This document shows positions 23,145-31,318 of a stretch of 32,027 nucleotides of DNA, piece after piece. The stretch's first letter is position 1. Each line of letters opens with the position of its first letter. The position numbers were made by a program, and so were the translations under genes. The stretch is from Anaerolinea sp. (GTDB lineage Bacteria > Chloroflexota > Anaerolineae > Anaerolineales > Anaerolineaceae): positions 1-32,027 of the forward strand of contig JARKOV010000026.1 in NCBI GenBank assembly GCA_029975965.1, in the 5' to 3' direction. Below the pieces are notes generated by a model. It saw only the letters and a program-made list of their open reading frames with translations, was not told the DNA's origin and made no database searches.

Positions 23145-24140
23145 CTACCCGAATAAGGCAACGGCGAACTCCTCCAACGTGGCTGCCTGGTGCGCCAGTT
23201 CGATGCAGCGTGGGCTTTCGAAGGCATTGAACTCGAACTGCAGGCAGGCGCTCATTGCTCGGCGGGCAAATTCCGCGCCGGTCGGGCCAGCGTAGCCGTA
23301 CGCCTCCAGGAACAGGGTCAATAAGCGCCGCTCAAAATGCAGCAGGCTGCCGTACAGCGCGACCAGCTCGTAGAACAGGCTGCCGGTGCGCGCGTCGCCG
23401 AAATCGATCACCGCCAGCGAGGTCCAACGACCGCCCGATGCCCTCCCCAGCAGGTGATCGGCGGTCAGGTCGGCGTGGATCAGGTGTGGTCGCTCGCCCG
23501 GCAAAATGAGGTCGCCCGCAGAAGCGATGAAATCCGCGATTTGCGCGCACAGGCGCGGCGGTAAGATTCCCCACGCCGTGTGCCGCTCCGCGCAGCCCGC
23601 GCGCAAGCCCTCCAAGAAAGCCAGGTAGCCCTCCCAACTCGTCTCGAAGGGTCCCCTATCCCCGGCTGAAATCGGCAGGTCGTGCAACGCGCGCGTCCAG
23701 GCGCCCACCTGGCGCGCCACCTGGGTGCGATCCTCCGGAGAAATAACGTCCCAAACCTCGCCCAGGCTGGCGCCATCGATGTAATCAAACACCAGGTAAG
23801 GCCAGGGCCAGTCCGCGCCGGGCGGGTCAAGCGCGCCTTCGGCTGCCAGCGCCGGCACCGGCATCACCGGCTGGTCGCGCAGCAGGCGCGCCACCTCCCG
23901 CTCGGCGGCGTAGCTCCGCCCGCCTTCGAACAGGCGCCCGAAAAACTTGACCAGCCAGCGCCCCTCGACGACAAAGGCCGGGCACGTGCCGGGGACGCCC
24001 GTCCAGACGCGCTCGCAGGGTTGCAGCCCGTGCCGCCTGCACACCGCCTGCACGTAAGGTCGCCAAAAATCCGCGTCGACAAACAGGCGGCGGTAGCCGT
24101 CGAGATCGGAGAGCTGGTTGAAGGGCGAGGAGCGGGTCAT
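23145..24140 (-). CDS. Aminoglycoside/choline kinase-fold phosphotransferase
   Basis: A 331-residue small-molecule kinase of the APH fold. ATP-binding Lys is in WLVKFFG (K65), the salt-bridge Glu probably E80 in AAEREVARLL, the hinge region LVFDYIDG (117-123), the catalytic loop HADLTADHLL (H222, D224) and the metal-binding VIDFGDA (D246). The loop has His (229) where most APH proteins have Asn, a variant seen in hygromycin-B-kinase-like branches (HADLTxDH). Substrates of this fold range from antibiotics to choline, sugars and amino-sugar alcohols, so a resistance role should not be assumed. It lies 44 bases downstream of the gene at 24185, which suggests co-transcription. No clear ribosome-binding site. 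Confidence 0.83.
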   Translation of the reverse strand: MTRSSPFNQLSDLDGYRRLFVDADFWRPYVQAVCRRHGLQPCERVWTGVPGTCPAFVVEGRWLVKFFGRLFEGGRSYAAEREVARLLRDQPVMPVPALAAEGALDPPGADWPWPYLVFDYIDGASLGEVWDVISPEDRTQVARQVGAWTRALHDLPISAGDRGPFETSWEGYLAFLEGLRAGCAERHTAWGILPPRLCAQIADFIASAGDLILPGERPHLIHADLTADHLLGRASGGRWTSLAVIDFGDARTGSLFYELVALYGSLLHFERRLLTLFLEAYGYAGPTGAEFARRAMSACLQFEFNAFESPRCIELAHQAATLEEFAVALFG

Positions 24141-24184
24141 AGCGGCGATTGGAGACTGCTCTTGGTTGTTTAAATGCTGGAGGA

Positions 24185-25012
24185 CTACCCGTGAGCGAGG
24201 AAATCCCGGTAGGCCGCCAGCCAGGCCAGAATCCCTTCCGCCTGCTCGCGGGGGAGCTGGGCGAGCGAAGCGAGGTAGCGAAAGCTGCGCGGCGAGCGCT
24301 CCGCGGCAACCCCGCTCGACACGGTCTGCTCCACGGCGGCGATCTCGCGCAGCAGGTTGTTGCGCCGGATGGTGATCGAGCGCGCCGATACTGCGTAGGT
24401 GCTCAACAGCGCCGGGTCGACTTCCACCTGCACCTCCGGCGGTTTCAACCCCGCCCAGACCGCGCTCAGGAAGGGTGGCTGCCCCTCGGCAGCGCCGGCG
24501 TACAGCGCGCAGGCGACCGCCTGGAGCACTTGCTGCGCGTAGCTGCCCTCGTGGTCGGTCAGCCGGGCGATTTGCGCCGGCAGCCAGGCCAGGTTGGGCA
24601 CGAAGGAATAGGTCAAGGGGTGCGCGGTGGCCATCTGGCGCTTGCCGTCCAGGCGAACCCAGCGCCAGGCGTGGCTGGCGACGAATCCACGCCCGCGCGC
24701 CGCGCGGTGATAGGACGCAAAGCGCGGGCTGTGGATGGCGTAATGGCTCACCAGCATCTTGAGGATCGAATTGTTGTCGCGCAGGTACCCCTGCGGGTTA
24801 GCCGAGCCCCACTCCCGGGCGCGGATCGAGGAATCGCGCACGCAATACGGCAGCAGCACCGGCACCGCGCGGTACAGCTCCACCGGCAGCCAGATCGACA
24901 GGTCGACCACCAGGCGCAACACCAGCTCCCGCGAAAACGCATCGTCGCGCGGCATGACAATTTTTTGCAGATAATGGTAGATGGCGTTCCCGCCATCGAT
25001 TCGCCTGGGCAT
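24185..25012 (-). CDS. Protein of unknown function, possible partner of the downstream kinase
   Basis: About 275 residues; I recognise no family. It has no signal peptide. Segments that might help a search are DAFSRELVLRLVVDLSIWLP, the Trp-rich ASHAWRWVRLDGKRQMATAH, FVPNLAWLPAQIARLTDHEG and a C-terminal helical region ITIRRNNLLREIAAVEQTV. Weakly hydrophobic stretches (LVLRLVVDLSIWLPVELYRAVPVLL) are probably buried helices rather than membrane spans. The start is uncertain: ATG at 25012 with GGAGGG 13 bases upstream, or an upstream GTG at 25033. The 44-base gap to the kinase gene implies one transcript. Confidence 0.65.
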   Translation of the reverse strand: MPRRIDGGNAIYHYLQKIVMPRDDAFSRELVLRLVVDLSIWLPVELYRAVPVLLPYCVRDSSIRAREWGSANPQGYLRDNNSILKMLVSHYAIHSPRFASYHRAARGRGFVASHAWRWVRLDGKRQMATAHPLTYSFVPNLAWLPAQIARLTDHEGSYAQQVLQAVACALYAGAAEGQPPFLSAVWAGLKPPEVQVEVDPALLSTYAVSARSITIRRNNLLREIAAVEQTVSSGVAAERSPRSFRYLASLAQLPREQAEGILAWLAAYRDFLAHG

Positions 25013-25289
25013 CGCCTGACGCAATCCCTCCACCCAACCGCCCGGAGTTGAATCTCCGGGCTGACCTACCAGGCCCGCTCCGCGGGCTTCGCCACCTCAC
25101 ACCGGCGCTTCAACGCAGGGCTCTAAAGTCTCGAAGCGACGGTCCAAATCACCCAGCCGGTGATGCTCTCGCTGTTTGATTGTGTAATTATTTTTTGCAG
25201 AGAGCAGGTACGACCGAAACGGCTAATTGCACAGGGTCGTCCGTTCCGCCGGCAGCTCATCATCTTTCGATTCCAGATCCTTTGAAATC
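25013..25289. other. Intergenic region with two consecutive hairpins (25040-25061 and 25073-25087)
   Basis: An 8-bp stem GCCCGGAG/CTCCGGGC (25040-25047 with 25054-25061, 6-nt loop) and a 6-bp stem GCCCGC/GCGGGC (25073-25078 with 25082-25087, 3-nt loop) lie just upstream of the gene starting at 25012. Either could be the end of the DUF5107 transcript, although neither has a T-run. The rest holds no gene or promoter that I would defend. Confidence 0.45.
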
Positions 25290-28200
25290 CTACAACCTCG
25301 CGTACTCCTCCCACGCCGCCAGGTTGGACGGATCGGCGGCCAGCACCGCCCCCAGCGCGCTTTTCGCCCCGGCTTGATCGCCAAGCGCCGCTGAAGCCAG
25401 CCCGGCCATCAACGTGTGGCTCATGCGCTGGATCTTCTGGTGGTCGTCGTCGAAGGTCGGGCTGGGATGCCCCGAGTAGAAATAGTTCCAGGCGAAGGGT
25501 TTCTCTGCGGACTGCTCGGCCTCGCGCCGCAACGCCAGCAGCGCGTTGCGCCCTTCTTCCGCCTTCCCAAGCTGGATCAGCGCCAGCCCGGCATAGGGTC
25601 CGGGGCCACCGAAGCGCCCCTGGGCTGCGGCCACGTGCTCGAACGCAGCCTGCGCCTCCGCCTGCCGGCCCAGCTTCGCCAGCGCCAGGCCTTTGTAATA
25701 CACCACGTGGGCGTACATACCCTCCCAGGGGTGCTCGCCCAGGTTCGCCGGGAAGGTGATGCCGGCCTCGAAATGCTCCAGCGCGGTCTGGGCGTCGCCG
25801 TTCTCCAGCGCCCGCCGCCCGAGCGCCCAATGCGCGTGCGTGTACTGGCCCGCCACCCCGCCTTCACCGCCCTCCCAGGCGTGGAAGAGACGCTGCCCGG
25901 TGATCGCCAACACCTTCTCATGCTGCCCAAGGCGGTTGTACAGGCTCATCAGAGCCATCACCAGGTCGTCGCGCAGGTCCACCACGGCGCGTTTGCTTTC
26001 CAGCAAGGCCAGGCGCTCAGCCGAGTCGATGCCCTTCCGCCGCGCCAGCCCGTCGTACTCCAGCAGCAGGCGCGGGTCGTGCGGGTCGGCCCGCATGGCT
26101 TGTTGGTAGTATCCCAGCGCGGTGTCGAGATCTTTCTCCCGGTTGTAGGCCGCCAGCCCCAGGTTGCGCCAGGGGATGGCGAAGCCCGGCTCGCCCTCCA
26201 CCGCCAGCTTCCACGAGGCAATCCCTTCGTCGAAACGCCGCTTATCGTAGAGCAGGTTACCCAGGTAATAGGCCGCGCGCGCGTCGGCGGGGTTGGCCGC
26301 CAGCGCGGCCTGCAAGACGGTGATTTCGTCCAGCCGCCAGGGGAAGCAGTAATCCGGGCTGGCTTTGGCCGCCCGTCCGAACCACTGCGCCGCCTGTCGA
26401 TCTTTGCCAAGCCTGCCCGCCAGCCAGCCGAGCGTGTAAGCCACCATTGGGTAGAGCGGCTCGAACCCGGCGGCCATCTCCAGCAGGTCAAATGCCTCTT
26501 CGTCCAGGCCGGCTGCGGCATAATCGAAAGCGATATCCAGGCAGGTCTGCGCGTCGCCATCCAGCAGGGTTTCCAGCTCAGCCAGGCGGTGAGAGGCGTC
26601 ATCCTGCCGCCCCTGCGCCCGGGCTGCCAGCGCCCACTCGTAGCGCGCCCAAAAGTCCAGCAGATCCTGTGCCACCGTCTCTGCCGCCAGCGCTTCGGCC
26701 GCGGCGCATTGACCCGTGCGGCGCAGCGCAGCCGCTTTGAGGTTGCGCGCCTTGCTGCTCTCCGCGCTGACCGCCAGGACCCGGTCGAGGTGCGCCAGCG
26801 CCTTGGCGAAATTGCCGCGAGCCAGGTCGATTTGCGCCATGGCATAATACCCGGCGGCCTGCCAGGCGTAGTTCCAGATCGCCTTGGCGTAAGCGGTGTA
26901 AGCCTCGTCCAACCGTCCCTGGTGTTGCAGCGCCAACCCCAGGCTGTAATGGGCTTCGCCATCGTAAGGGTTGAAGTTCCAGGTGGTCAGGCGCCGCACC
27001 GCCCGGCGGAAGTGCTCCTCGGCGCGCGCGAACAGTCCGCGGCGCAGGAACGATTTGCCCATCGCCACGTTGCAGCGCGACTCGCCCGGGTCGCGGCGCA
27101 GCGCCTCTTCCCAGTAATCCTCGGCGACCAGGGTTGGGTGACGGTACTGCTCGATGTGCAGGCCGCTCAGGTACAACTGCTCAATCTCCACCGTGTCGGC
27201 TGGCGAAGCCACCGGTTTGTACGGCTCGGCCATCGTCCCGTCCCAGGGCGCTTCCGGTTGGTAGCGAATCAGCTCTTCGCCGGCAGACGACAGCACCCGC
27301 AGCAGCAGGCTGGCTGCATTCACACCGGCGGGCAGAGCAGCTTCGGCTGTGAAGGGCTGCCCGGGACCCAGGTCCAGCGTGCGGTCCAGCAGCACGCGGT
27401 CCTCGCCGGTCAGCGTCACCCGCGCGCCGGGCTGGCGCGAAACCGCGTAGACGCCCACCCGCGCCAGGGCGCCTTCCACTTCCAGGTTGACCGCCGCGTG
27501 CAGGTTGGCGTTTTTCATCCCGCCGATCTCCTGCACCGGATACCAAAACTGGCTGAAAATTTTGGTCTCGTGCGGCATGATCCAGGAAAAATCCGGCTGG
27601 TTGTCGGTGTACACCCCCGCCATCAACTCCAGGTACTCGCCTGTATCGTCCATCAGGTTCTTCTGCCAGGTATGGCCAAACGGGCCGTTGCCCCAGGTGA
27701 AGAACTTCTTGCCCGGCGAGACCGCCGCGTCAGCCACGTGCACCACCCCTGCCTTGCGCTGGTGGTCATACCCGCCGAAGAACTCGTATCTCGAGGGCGC
27801 CGCGAAGAAAGAGGAGGCGTTGGGCGAATTCGCCCAGTAGCTGATGTCGGTGCCTTCGCCGTAGTCGTAGCCGAAGGAGGTGCCTTTGGCAATTGGATAA
27901 CTGATCACCGGGTTTTTGACGTGGTAGACGGCGTAATGCACGTCGGGCGGGAAAATCACCTGGTATTGTTCGTTGATGTGCACGCCGGCGTTGGCCCACC
28001 ACATGAAAGACTGCGGGGACGACGTACGGTTATACAGGCGCACTTTCGTCTCGACAAAGGCTTTACCCGGATAAAGGCAAATCCCCACCATGCCCTTGGT
28101 GCGATTGAGTGGGTCGTGCTCGCCCATCCAGACGGTTTTCGAGCCGTCCGTATGCTCCTCGATGCTGAAATGGGTCGGGTCGAAGGTGGTCGGGCGGTGA

Positions 28201-28577
28201 TGCTGCGGCCAGTTGAACTCCACCCCGCCTGAAATCCACGGCCCGAACAACCCGATCAAAGCCGGCTTGATCACCTTGTGCCGGTAGAAGAAATCGTAGC
28301 CGTTGGTTTTATCCAGGCCGGCAAAGATGCGCCCGCCGATTTCCGGCAGCAGGATCATCTGCAGGTACTCGTTCTCCAGCACCACCGCATTGTAGGAGTG
28401 GTCGACTTTTTCGCTGGACAGGCGGTCGATGTAAGGATGGGGGTAAATGTTGCCCTTTGCGCCTTGAATATTGCGGTTTTCAAAGAACATCGGGTTGCGG
28501 TCTGGATCGAGCGCCGGGTAGGTGGGGATATTCATGCGCTCTACCCGCGCGGTGACGGGGAAGGAGGGGTTGGTCAT
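25290..28577 (-). CDS. DUF5107 domain protein with a long TPR array
   Basis: About 1,095 residues, the largest gene here. The N-terminal part (about 30-340) matches DUF5107: LLPEIGGRIF (near 76-85), SGGVEFNWPQHHRPTT (near 116-131) and MWWANAGVHINEQYQVIFPP. The E-I-G-G-R and G-G-V-E-F-N-W-P pattern recalls the galactose-mutarotase-like beta-supersandwich, a fold of sugar-acting enzymes and binders. A beta-rich linker region (about 380-480) follows, then a TPR superhelix from about 500 to the end with repeats such as SLGLALQHQGRLDEAYTAYAKAI and YLGNLLYDKRRFDEGIASWKLAV. No signal peptide, so cytoplasmic. Its promoter (28640-28668) and AGGAAAG before the ATG support the start at 28577. It lies next to PL22 on the same strand. 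Activity is unproven; an enzyme on glycans is the leading inference. Confidence 0.85.
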   Translation of the reverse strand: MTNPSFPVTARVERMNIPTYPALDPDRNPMFFENRNIQGAKGNIYPHPYIDRLSSEKVDHSYNAVVLENEYLQMILLPEIGGRIFAGLDKTNGYDFFYRHKVIKPALIGLFGPWISGGVEFNWPQHHRPTTFDPTHFSIEEHTDGSKTVWMGEHDPLNRTKGMVGICLYPGKAFVETKVRLYNRTSSPQSFMWWANAGVHINEQYQVIFPPDVHYAVYHVKNPVISYPIAKGTSFGYDYGEGTDISYWANSPNASSFFAAPSRYEFFGGYDHQRKAGVVHVADAAVSPGKKFFTWGNGPFGHTWQKNLMDDTGEYLELMAGVYTDNQPDFSWIMPHETKIFSQFWYPVQEIGGMKNANLHAAVNLEVEGALARVGVYAVSRQPGARVTLTGEDRVLLDRTLDLGPGQPFTAEAALPAGVNAASLLLRVLSSAGEELIRYQPEAPWDGTMAEPYKPVASPADTVEIEQLYLSGLHIEQYRHPTLVAEDYWEEALRRDPGESRCNVAMGKSFLRRGLFARAEEHFRRAVRRLTTWNFNPYDGEAHYSLGLALQHQGRLDEAYTAYAKAIWNYAWQAAGYYAMAQIDLARGNFAKALAHLDRVLAVSAESSKARNLKAAALRRTGQCAAAEALAAETVAQDLLDFWARYEWALAARAQGRQDDASHRLAELETLLDGDAQTCLDIAFDYAAAGLDEEAFDLLEMAAGFEPLYPMVAYTLGWLAGRLGKDRQAAQWFGRAAKASPDYCFPWRLDEITVLQAALAANPADARAAYYLGNLLYDKRRFDEGIASWKLAVEGEPGFAIPWRNLGLAAYNREKDLDTALGYYQQAMRADPHDPRLLLEYDGLARRKGIDSAERLALLESKRAVVDLRDDLVMALMSLYNRLGQHEKVLAITGQRLFHAWEGGEGGVAGQYTHAHWALGRRALENGDAQTALEHFEAGITFPANLGEHPWEGMYAHVVYYKGLALAKLGRQAEAQAAFEHVAAAQGRFGGPGPYAGLALIQLGKAEEGRNALLALRREAEQSAEKPFAWNYFYSGHPSPTFDDDHQKIQRMSHTLMAGLASAALGDQAGAKSALGAVLAADPSNLAAWEEYARL

Positions 28578-28639
28578 TCGGTTTCTTTCCTGTGACACAG
28601 ACGAATCCGGCAACCCGAAAACTGGTTGCGGTAACAAGA

Positions 28640-28668
28640 ATCCTATAATGAAACAGGCGGCAGGTCAA
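28640..28668 (-). promoter_or_regulatory. Sigma-70-type promoter of the DUF5107-TPR gene
   Basis: Minus-strand TTGACC (complement of 28663-28668), 17-base spacer, TAGGAT (complement of 28640-28645). Predicted start near 28633, about 56 bases before the ATG at 28577. Confidence 0.6.
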
Positions 28669-28703
28669 CCGGAAACGAGTGCCTGGGTGGCGGCTTTCTC
28701 TGC

Positions 28704-28793
28704 GGGCACGACAGCGCCGTGCCCCTGCATATTGAAATCTACCCTGGCGCCTGCATACCTTGGGGGTTGATTTCTCACGGCTGACAACCCCAA
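28704..28793 (-). terminator. Two hairpins between the PL22 and DUF5107 genes
   Basis: 28760-28793: TTGGGG(G)TTG with CAACCCCAA, 9 bp with one bulge and a 15-nt loop, directly after the PL22 stop. 28704-28724: GGGCACG/CGTGCCC, 7 bp and a 7-nt loop. Neither has a proper T-run on the minus strand, so they are weak candidates for ending the PL22 transcript. Confidence 0.4.
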
Positions 28794-28801
28794 CGTGGGC
28801 G

Positions 28802-29926
28802 TCAATCCTCCAGCGGCGGCAGCGCATCGAAGTCCGCCAGTGGGGCGCGGTAAACGTTGCAATAACCGCTGCGGTCGCTGGTGAAAATCACGTAGCTGCC
28901 GCTTGGGTCAATGCGCGGATGCGGATGCGCCTGTTGAATGTGCATCGACGAATCGTGGCGGCACAGCAGGCGGGGACCCTGGTAGCGCTCGCCGTCCCAG
29001 CGCCACACGCGGATGGCGCCACCCCCGTCGCCCACCACCAGGCGCTCGTCCAACGAGAAGATGTGCCCGGTTTGCCCGGGGAAGGCGTTCTCCACCCGCT
29101 GCGTGTCGTCCCAGCGCGCCCGTCCCAGGATGTGCCGCCCGTCCACCAGCCGCCCGTGATACCCCACCTGCAGCCCGTCGGCAAACCAGTATTCATGCCC
29201 CACGATCTCGCCCGGTTGGGTTGGGCGAATCTTCCACACCTGCCCGGTCGTGGCATCCAGCCCCCAGATGCGCTGGTCAACCCTGTCCCAAGGCCCCTCG
29301 TGGCACAGCGTGAGCAGGTGACTCTGCGTGGGCGAGGTGTTGACGTGCCCGATCCAGCAGCGCTCCTCGAAAACCACCTCCGCGCCCGAGCCATCCACGG
29401 CAGCGCGCACCACCTGGCTGAGCGGTCTGGCAGCCCAGGTCTCGGCGAAGCCCACATAACCACGCAGCAGGTCGGTCTCGATGTGGTCCGACTGATCCTC
29501 CCAGGCGCCGAAATAGACGAAGCGACCATCGGCCGAGCAGTTGGTCTGCGAAATGCACCAGCGCGGGTCGATCTCGCACACCACCCGCAAGCGCTTGCTC
29601 TCCAGGTCGACCGCCGTAAGGCGCAGGTCGTGCCAGAAGTAAGCCTCTTCGATTCGCGGGTTCTTGCAGGCGCGCACGAATTCCAGCTCGCGCGGCAGGG
29701 GCACCGGCGCCAGGTCGGTGAGCTGCTCCAGCTCGCCGCTCTCCAGGTCAAGCCCGAACAGGTTGGTGCGGTTGTTGCGGTCTGAGCTGATCAGCAGCTT
29801 GCGCCCGCCGGCGTACCAGCCCGGGTTGGTGAAATAGAAATGATGGGAATGCCCGCGGTAATCGGTAAGCTGGGTCACCTCCACGCCGGAGGCGCGGTCG
29901 CGGTAGGAAAATTTTTCAGCCGGCAT
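28802..29926 (-). CDS. Oligogalacturonate lyase (PL22 family)
   Basis: A 374-residue seven-bladed propeller, close to the usual PL22 length of about 388. It cleaves short, often unsaturated, oligogalacturonides from pectin by beta-elimination in the cytoplasm. The family signature is strong: GHSHHFYFTNPGW near 25-37, WIGHVNTSPTQ, CHEGPWDRVDQRIWGLD (R219) and GHEYWF (H244). QQAHPHP (Q331, H334, H336) follows with the exact Gln-x-x-His-x-His spacing of the known metal site, and H288 is a likely fourth ligand. H244 appears to match the histidine reported as catalytic base in the Yersinia enzyme. I start it at 29926, where GGAGG lies four bases upstream and no signal peptide is present. It shows that the host uses pectin breakdown products. 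Confidence 0.92.
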   Translation of the reverse strand: MPAEKFSYRDRASGVEVTQLTDYRGHSHHFYFTNPGWYAGGRKLLISSDRNNRTNLFGLDLESGELEQLTDLAPVPLPRELEFVRACKNPRIEEAYFWHDLRLTAVDLESKRLRVVCEIDPRWCISQTNCSADGRFVYFGAWEDQSDHIETDLLRGYVGFAETWAARPLSQVVRAAVDGSGAEVVFEERCWIGHVNTSPTQSHLLTLCHEGPWDRVDQRIWGLDATTGQVWKIRPTQPGEIVGHEYWFADGLQVGYHGRLVDGRHILGRARWDDTQRVENAFPGQTGHIFSLDERLVVGDGGGAIRVWRWDGERYQGPRLLCRHDSSMHIQQAHPHPRIDPSGSYVIFTSDRSGYCNVYRAPLADFDALPPLED

Positions 29927-29942
29927 ACATCCTCCGCAGAAG

Positions 29943-29948
29943 ATTATA
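29943..29948 (-). promoter_or_regulatory. Possible -10 box for the PL22 gene
   Basis: A perfect TATAAT on the minus strand 17 bases before the ATG at 29926, in the 43-base gap after the preceding gene. No matching -35 box. If used, PL22 can be transcribed apart from the upstream genes. Confidence 0.4.
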
Positions 29949-29969
29949 CCGGACGAGGGCAACCTGTTT

Positions 29970-30530
29970 TCAGGCTGGCGTGCTTTCCTGCGCTCGGAAT
30001 TTCCCCGCGACCCATTCCAGCAAGGCCGCCAGGGTCAGGATGATGCAAAAGTAAAACATGATCTCGAAAACAGCCACCAGCACCGCCGCCCACGGAGCCG
30101 CTCCCTGGAGGGCAGGCGGTGAGGTGACGATGCCCCTTTGCAGCGCCCACAGGTGGGTCAGCGCCCCCCACACCCCGCCGAACAGGCAGAACCACAGCGT
30201 GGCGCGCCCTCGCAGGCGCGAAGCGATCCAGGCGGCCAGCAGTGTTCCCGCCGTTTCCAACAGCGCCATCGCCGGCGGCAGCCATTGCGGCGGGATACCG
30301 GCAAAGACAAACCGGTAGACGCTCTGCCAATAGCCGCTGATCGCCCAGGCCCAGATCAAGAACCAGGTCAGGTATCCGCTGATCGCCAGCCAGGGCAGCA
30401 GGCGGCGGAAGCGGTCCGTGGAAATCCGCCAGGTCAGCAGCGGGACGGCCAGCAAATCCAACACGACGAAGAGCAGGGTGCCCTGCAGCAAGACCTGCGT
30501 GGTGATTTTAAAGCCTTCGGGTAGCTCCAT
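29970..30530 (-). CDS. Polytopic membrane protein of unknown function
   Basis: A 186-residue protein with five likely membrane helices: about 12-33, 44-68, 84-104, 111-128 and 143-172 (the last possibly two). Trp-rich turns (AWAISGYWQSVYRFVF and GVWGALTHLWAL) lie between helices. I recognise no family; its small size and lack of charged motifs argue against a transporter of its own. GGGGGAG precedes the ATG at 30530. It lies 21 bases after the methyltransferase gene, so the two are probably co-transcribed. Confidence 0.72.
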   Translation of the reverse strand: MELPEGFKITTQVLLQGTLLFVVLDLLAVPLLTWRISTDRFRRLLPWLAISGYLTWFLIWAWAISGYWQSVYRFVFAGIPPQWLPPAMALLETAGTLLAAWIASRLRGRATLWFCLFGGVWGALTHLWALQRGIVTSPPALQGAAPWAAVLVAVFEIMFYFCIILTLAALLEWVAGKFRAQESTPA

Positions 30531-30551
30531 TTGCTCCCCCCAACGTATGGA

Positions 30552-31256
30552 TCAGCGAGCCTTGACGCCGATCAGCAAGCCGCGCCCGGTCAACCCCTCC
30601 GGGTCGAAACTGGCCTCCAGACCCACCGCGCTGAAAATGTCCAGTTGCTCCTGGATCTCGAACAGCCCCAGTTCGTGCCGCTCAACAATGTGTTGGGTGC
30701 CTTGCGGGGTGCCGATCAGGTAGTGCAGGTCGAAGTAAGAAAGTCTCCCATCCACCAGGCTGGTGGAGACGCGCGCGATCTTCAACTCTGGCTCATCCAC
30801 CAGCGTGGCGTGCACCGTGCCCGGTTTCCAGACTGCCGGGGTGAGCCAGGGCTCCACCACCAGCACCCCACCCGGCTTGAGGTGATCTGCCATGCGCTGC
30901 ACCGCCTGCTTCACCCGGTCGAGGGTTTTCAAGTAGCCGATCGCGCTGAACAGGCAGGTGATCACGTCGTATTGGATGCCCAGGTTAAACTCCGCCATAT
31001 CGCCCAGGTAGAGCGGTACGCCCGGCAGGCGCGCGCGGGCCACCTCCAGCAGCTCGCCTTCGATGTCGAGACCGGAGACGTCGAAGTAATTGCGCAGGTA
31101 CTCGAGGTGCTTGCCGGTGCCGCAAGCCACGTCGAGCAACTGGCGGGTGCGGCCGGTGGAGTACCTGGAGAGCAGCGCCGCCAGCTTCTCGACCTCGCCG
31201 CGGTAATCCTTGAAGGCGTAAATCTTGTCGTAATACTGGGCCGAAAGGGTAAACAT
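30552..31256 (-). CDS. Class I SAM-dependent methyltransferase
   Basis: A 234-residue Rossmann-fold methyltransferase. Motif I is LLDVACGTGKHLEYL (40-54), the acidic residue ending strand 2 is in VSGLDIEGE, motif II/III is YLGDMAEFNL with DVITCLFSAIGYL, and HLKPGGVLVVEPW is the post-core strand pair. The sequence style (YDKIYAFKDY near the start, CLFSAIGY) resembles N-methyltransferases acting on amino sugars such as the DesVI group, though the substrate is unproven. I start it at 31256, an ATG with GAGG eight bases upstream; a TTG two codons earlier is possible. On the same strand as the fucosidase and PL22 genes. Confidence 0.87.
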   Translation of the reverse strand: MFTLSAQYYDKIYAFKDYRGEVEKLAALLSRYSTGRTRQLLDVACGTGKHLEYLRNYFDVSGLDIEGELLEVARARLPGVPLYLGDMAEFNLGIQYDVITCLFSAIGYLKTLDRVKQAVQRMADHLKPGGVLVVEPWLTPAVWKPGTVHATLVDEPELKIARVSTSLVDGRLSYFDLHYLIGTPQGTQHIVERHELGLFEIQEQLDIFSAVGLEASFDPEGLTGRGLLIGVKAR

Positions 31257-31318
31257 GTTCAAACCTCGCCGAAAAATTCCCTATTCCATTGTACAACTAC
31301 CAGGGATTTCGATACGGG

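Noticed and set aside
23145..24140. Calling the APH-fold kinase an antibiotic-resistance gene
   Set aside because: The fold covers many small-molecule kinases, there are no mobile-element marks near it, and its neighbour is an unknown protein in a metabolic region.
25416..28232. An open plus-strand frame of 938 codons opposite the DUF5107-TPR gene
   Set aside because: Its translation is rich in Arg, His, Val, Gln and Pro, with no domain or motif. In GC-rich DNA the strand opposite a real gene often lacks stops, and the minus-strand frame has clear domains, a promoter and a ribosome-binding site.
28644..28649. Plus-strand TATAAT as a promoter
   Set aside because: No -35 box at a workable distance and no plus-strand gene downstream. 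The overlapping minus-strand promoter fits the DUF5107 gene.
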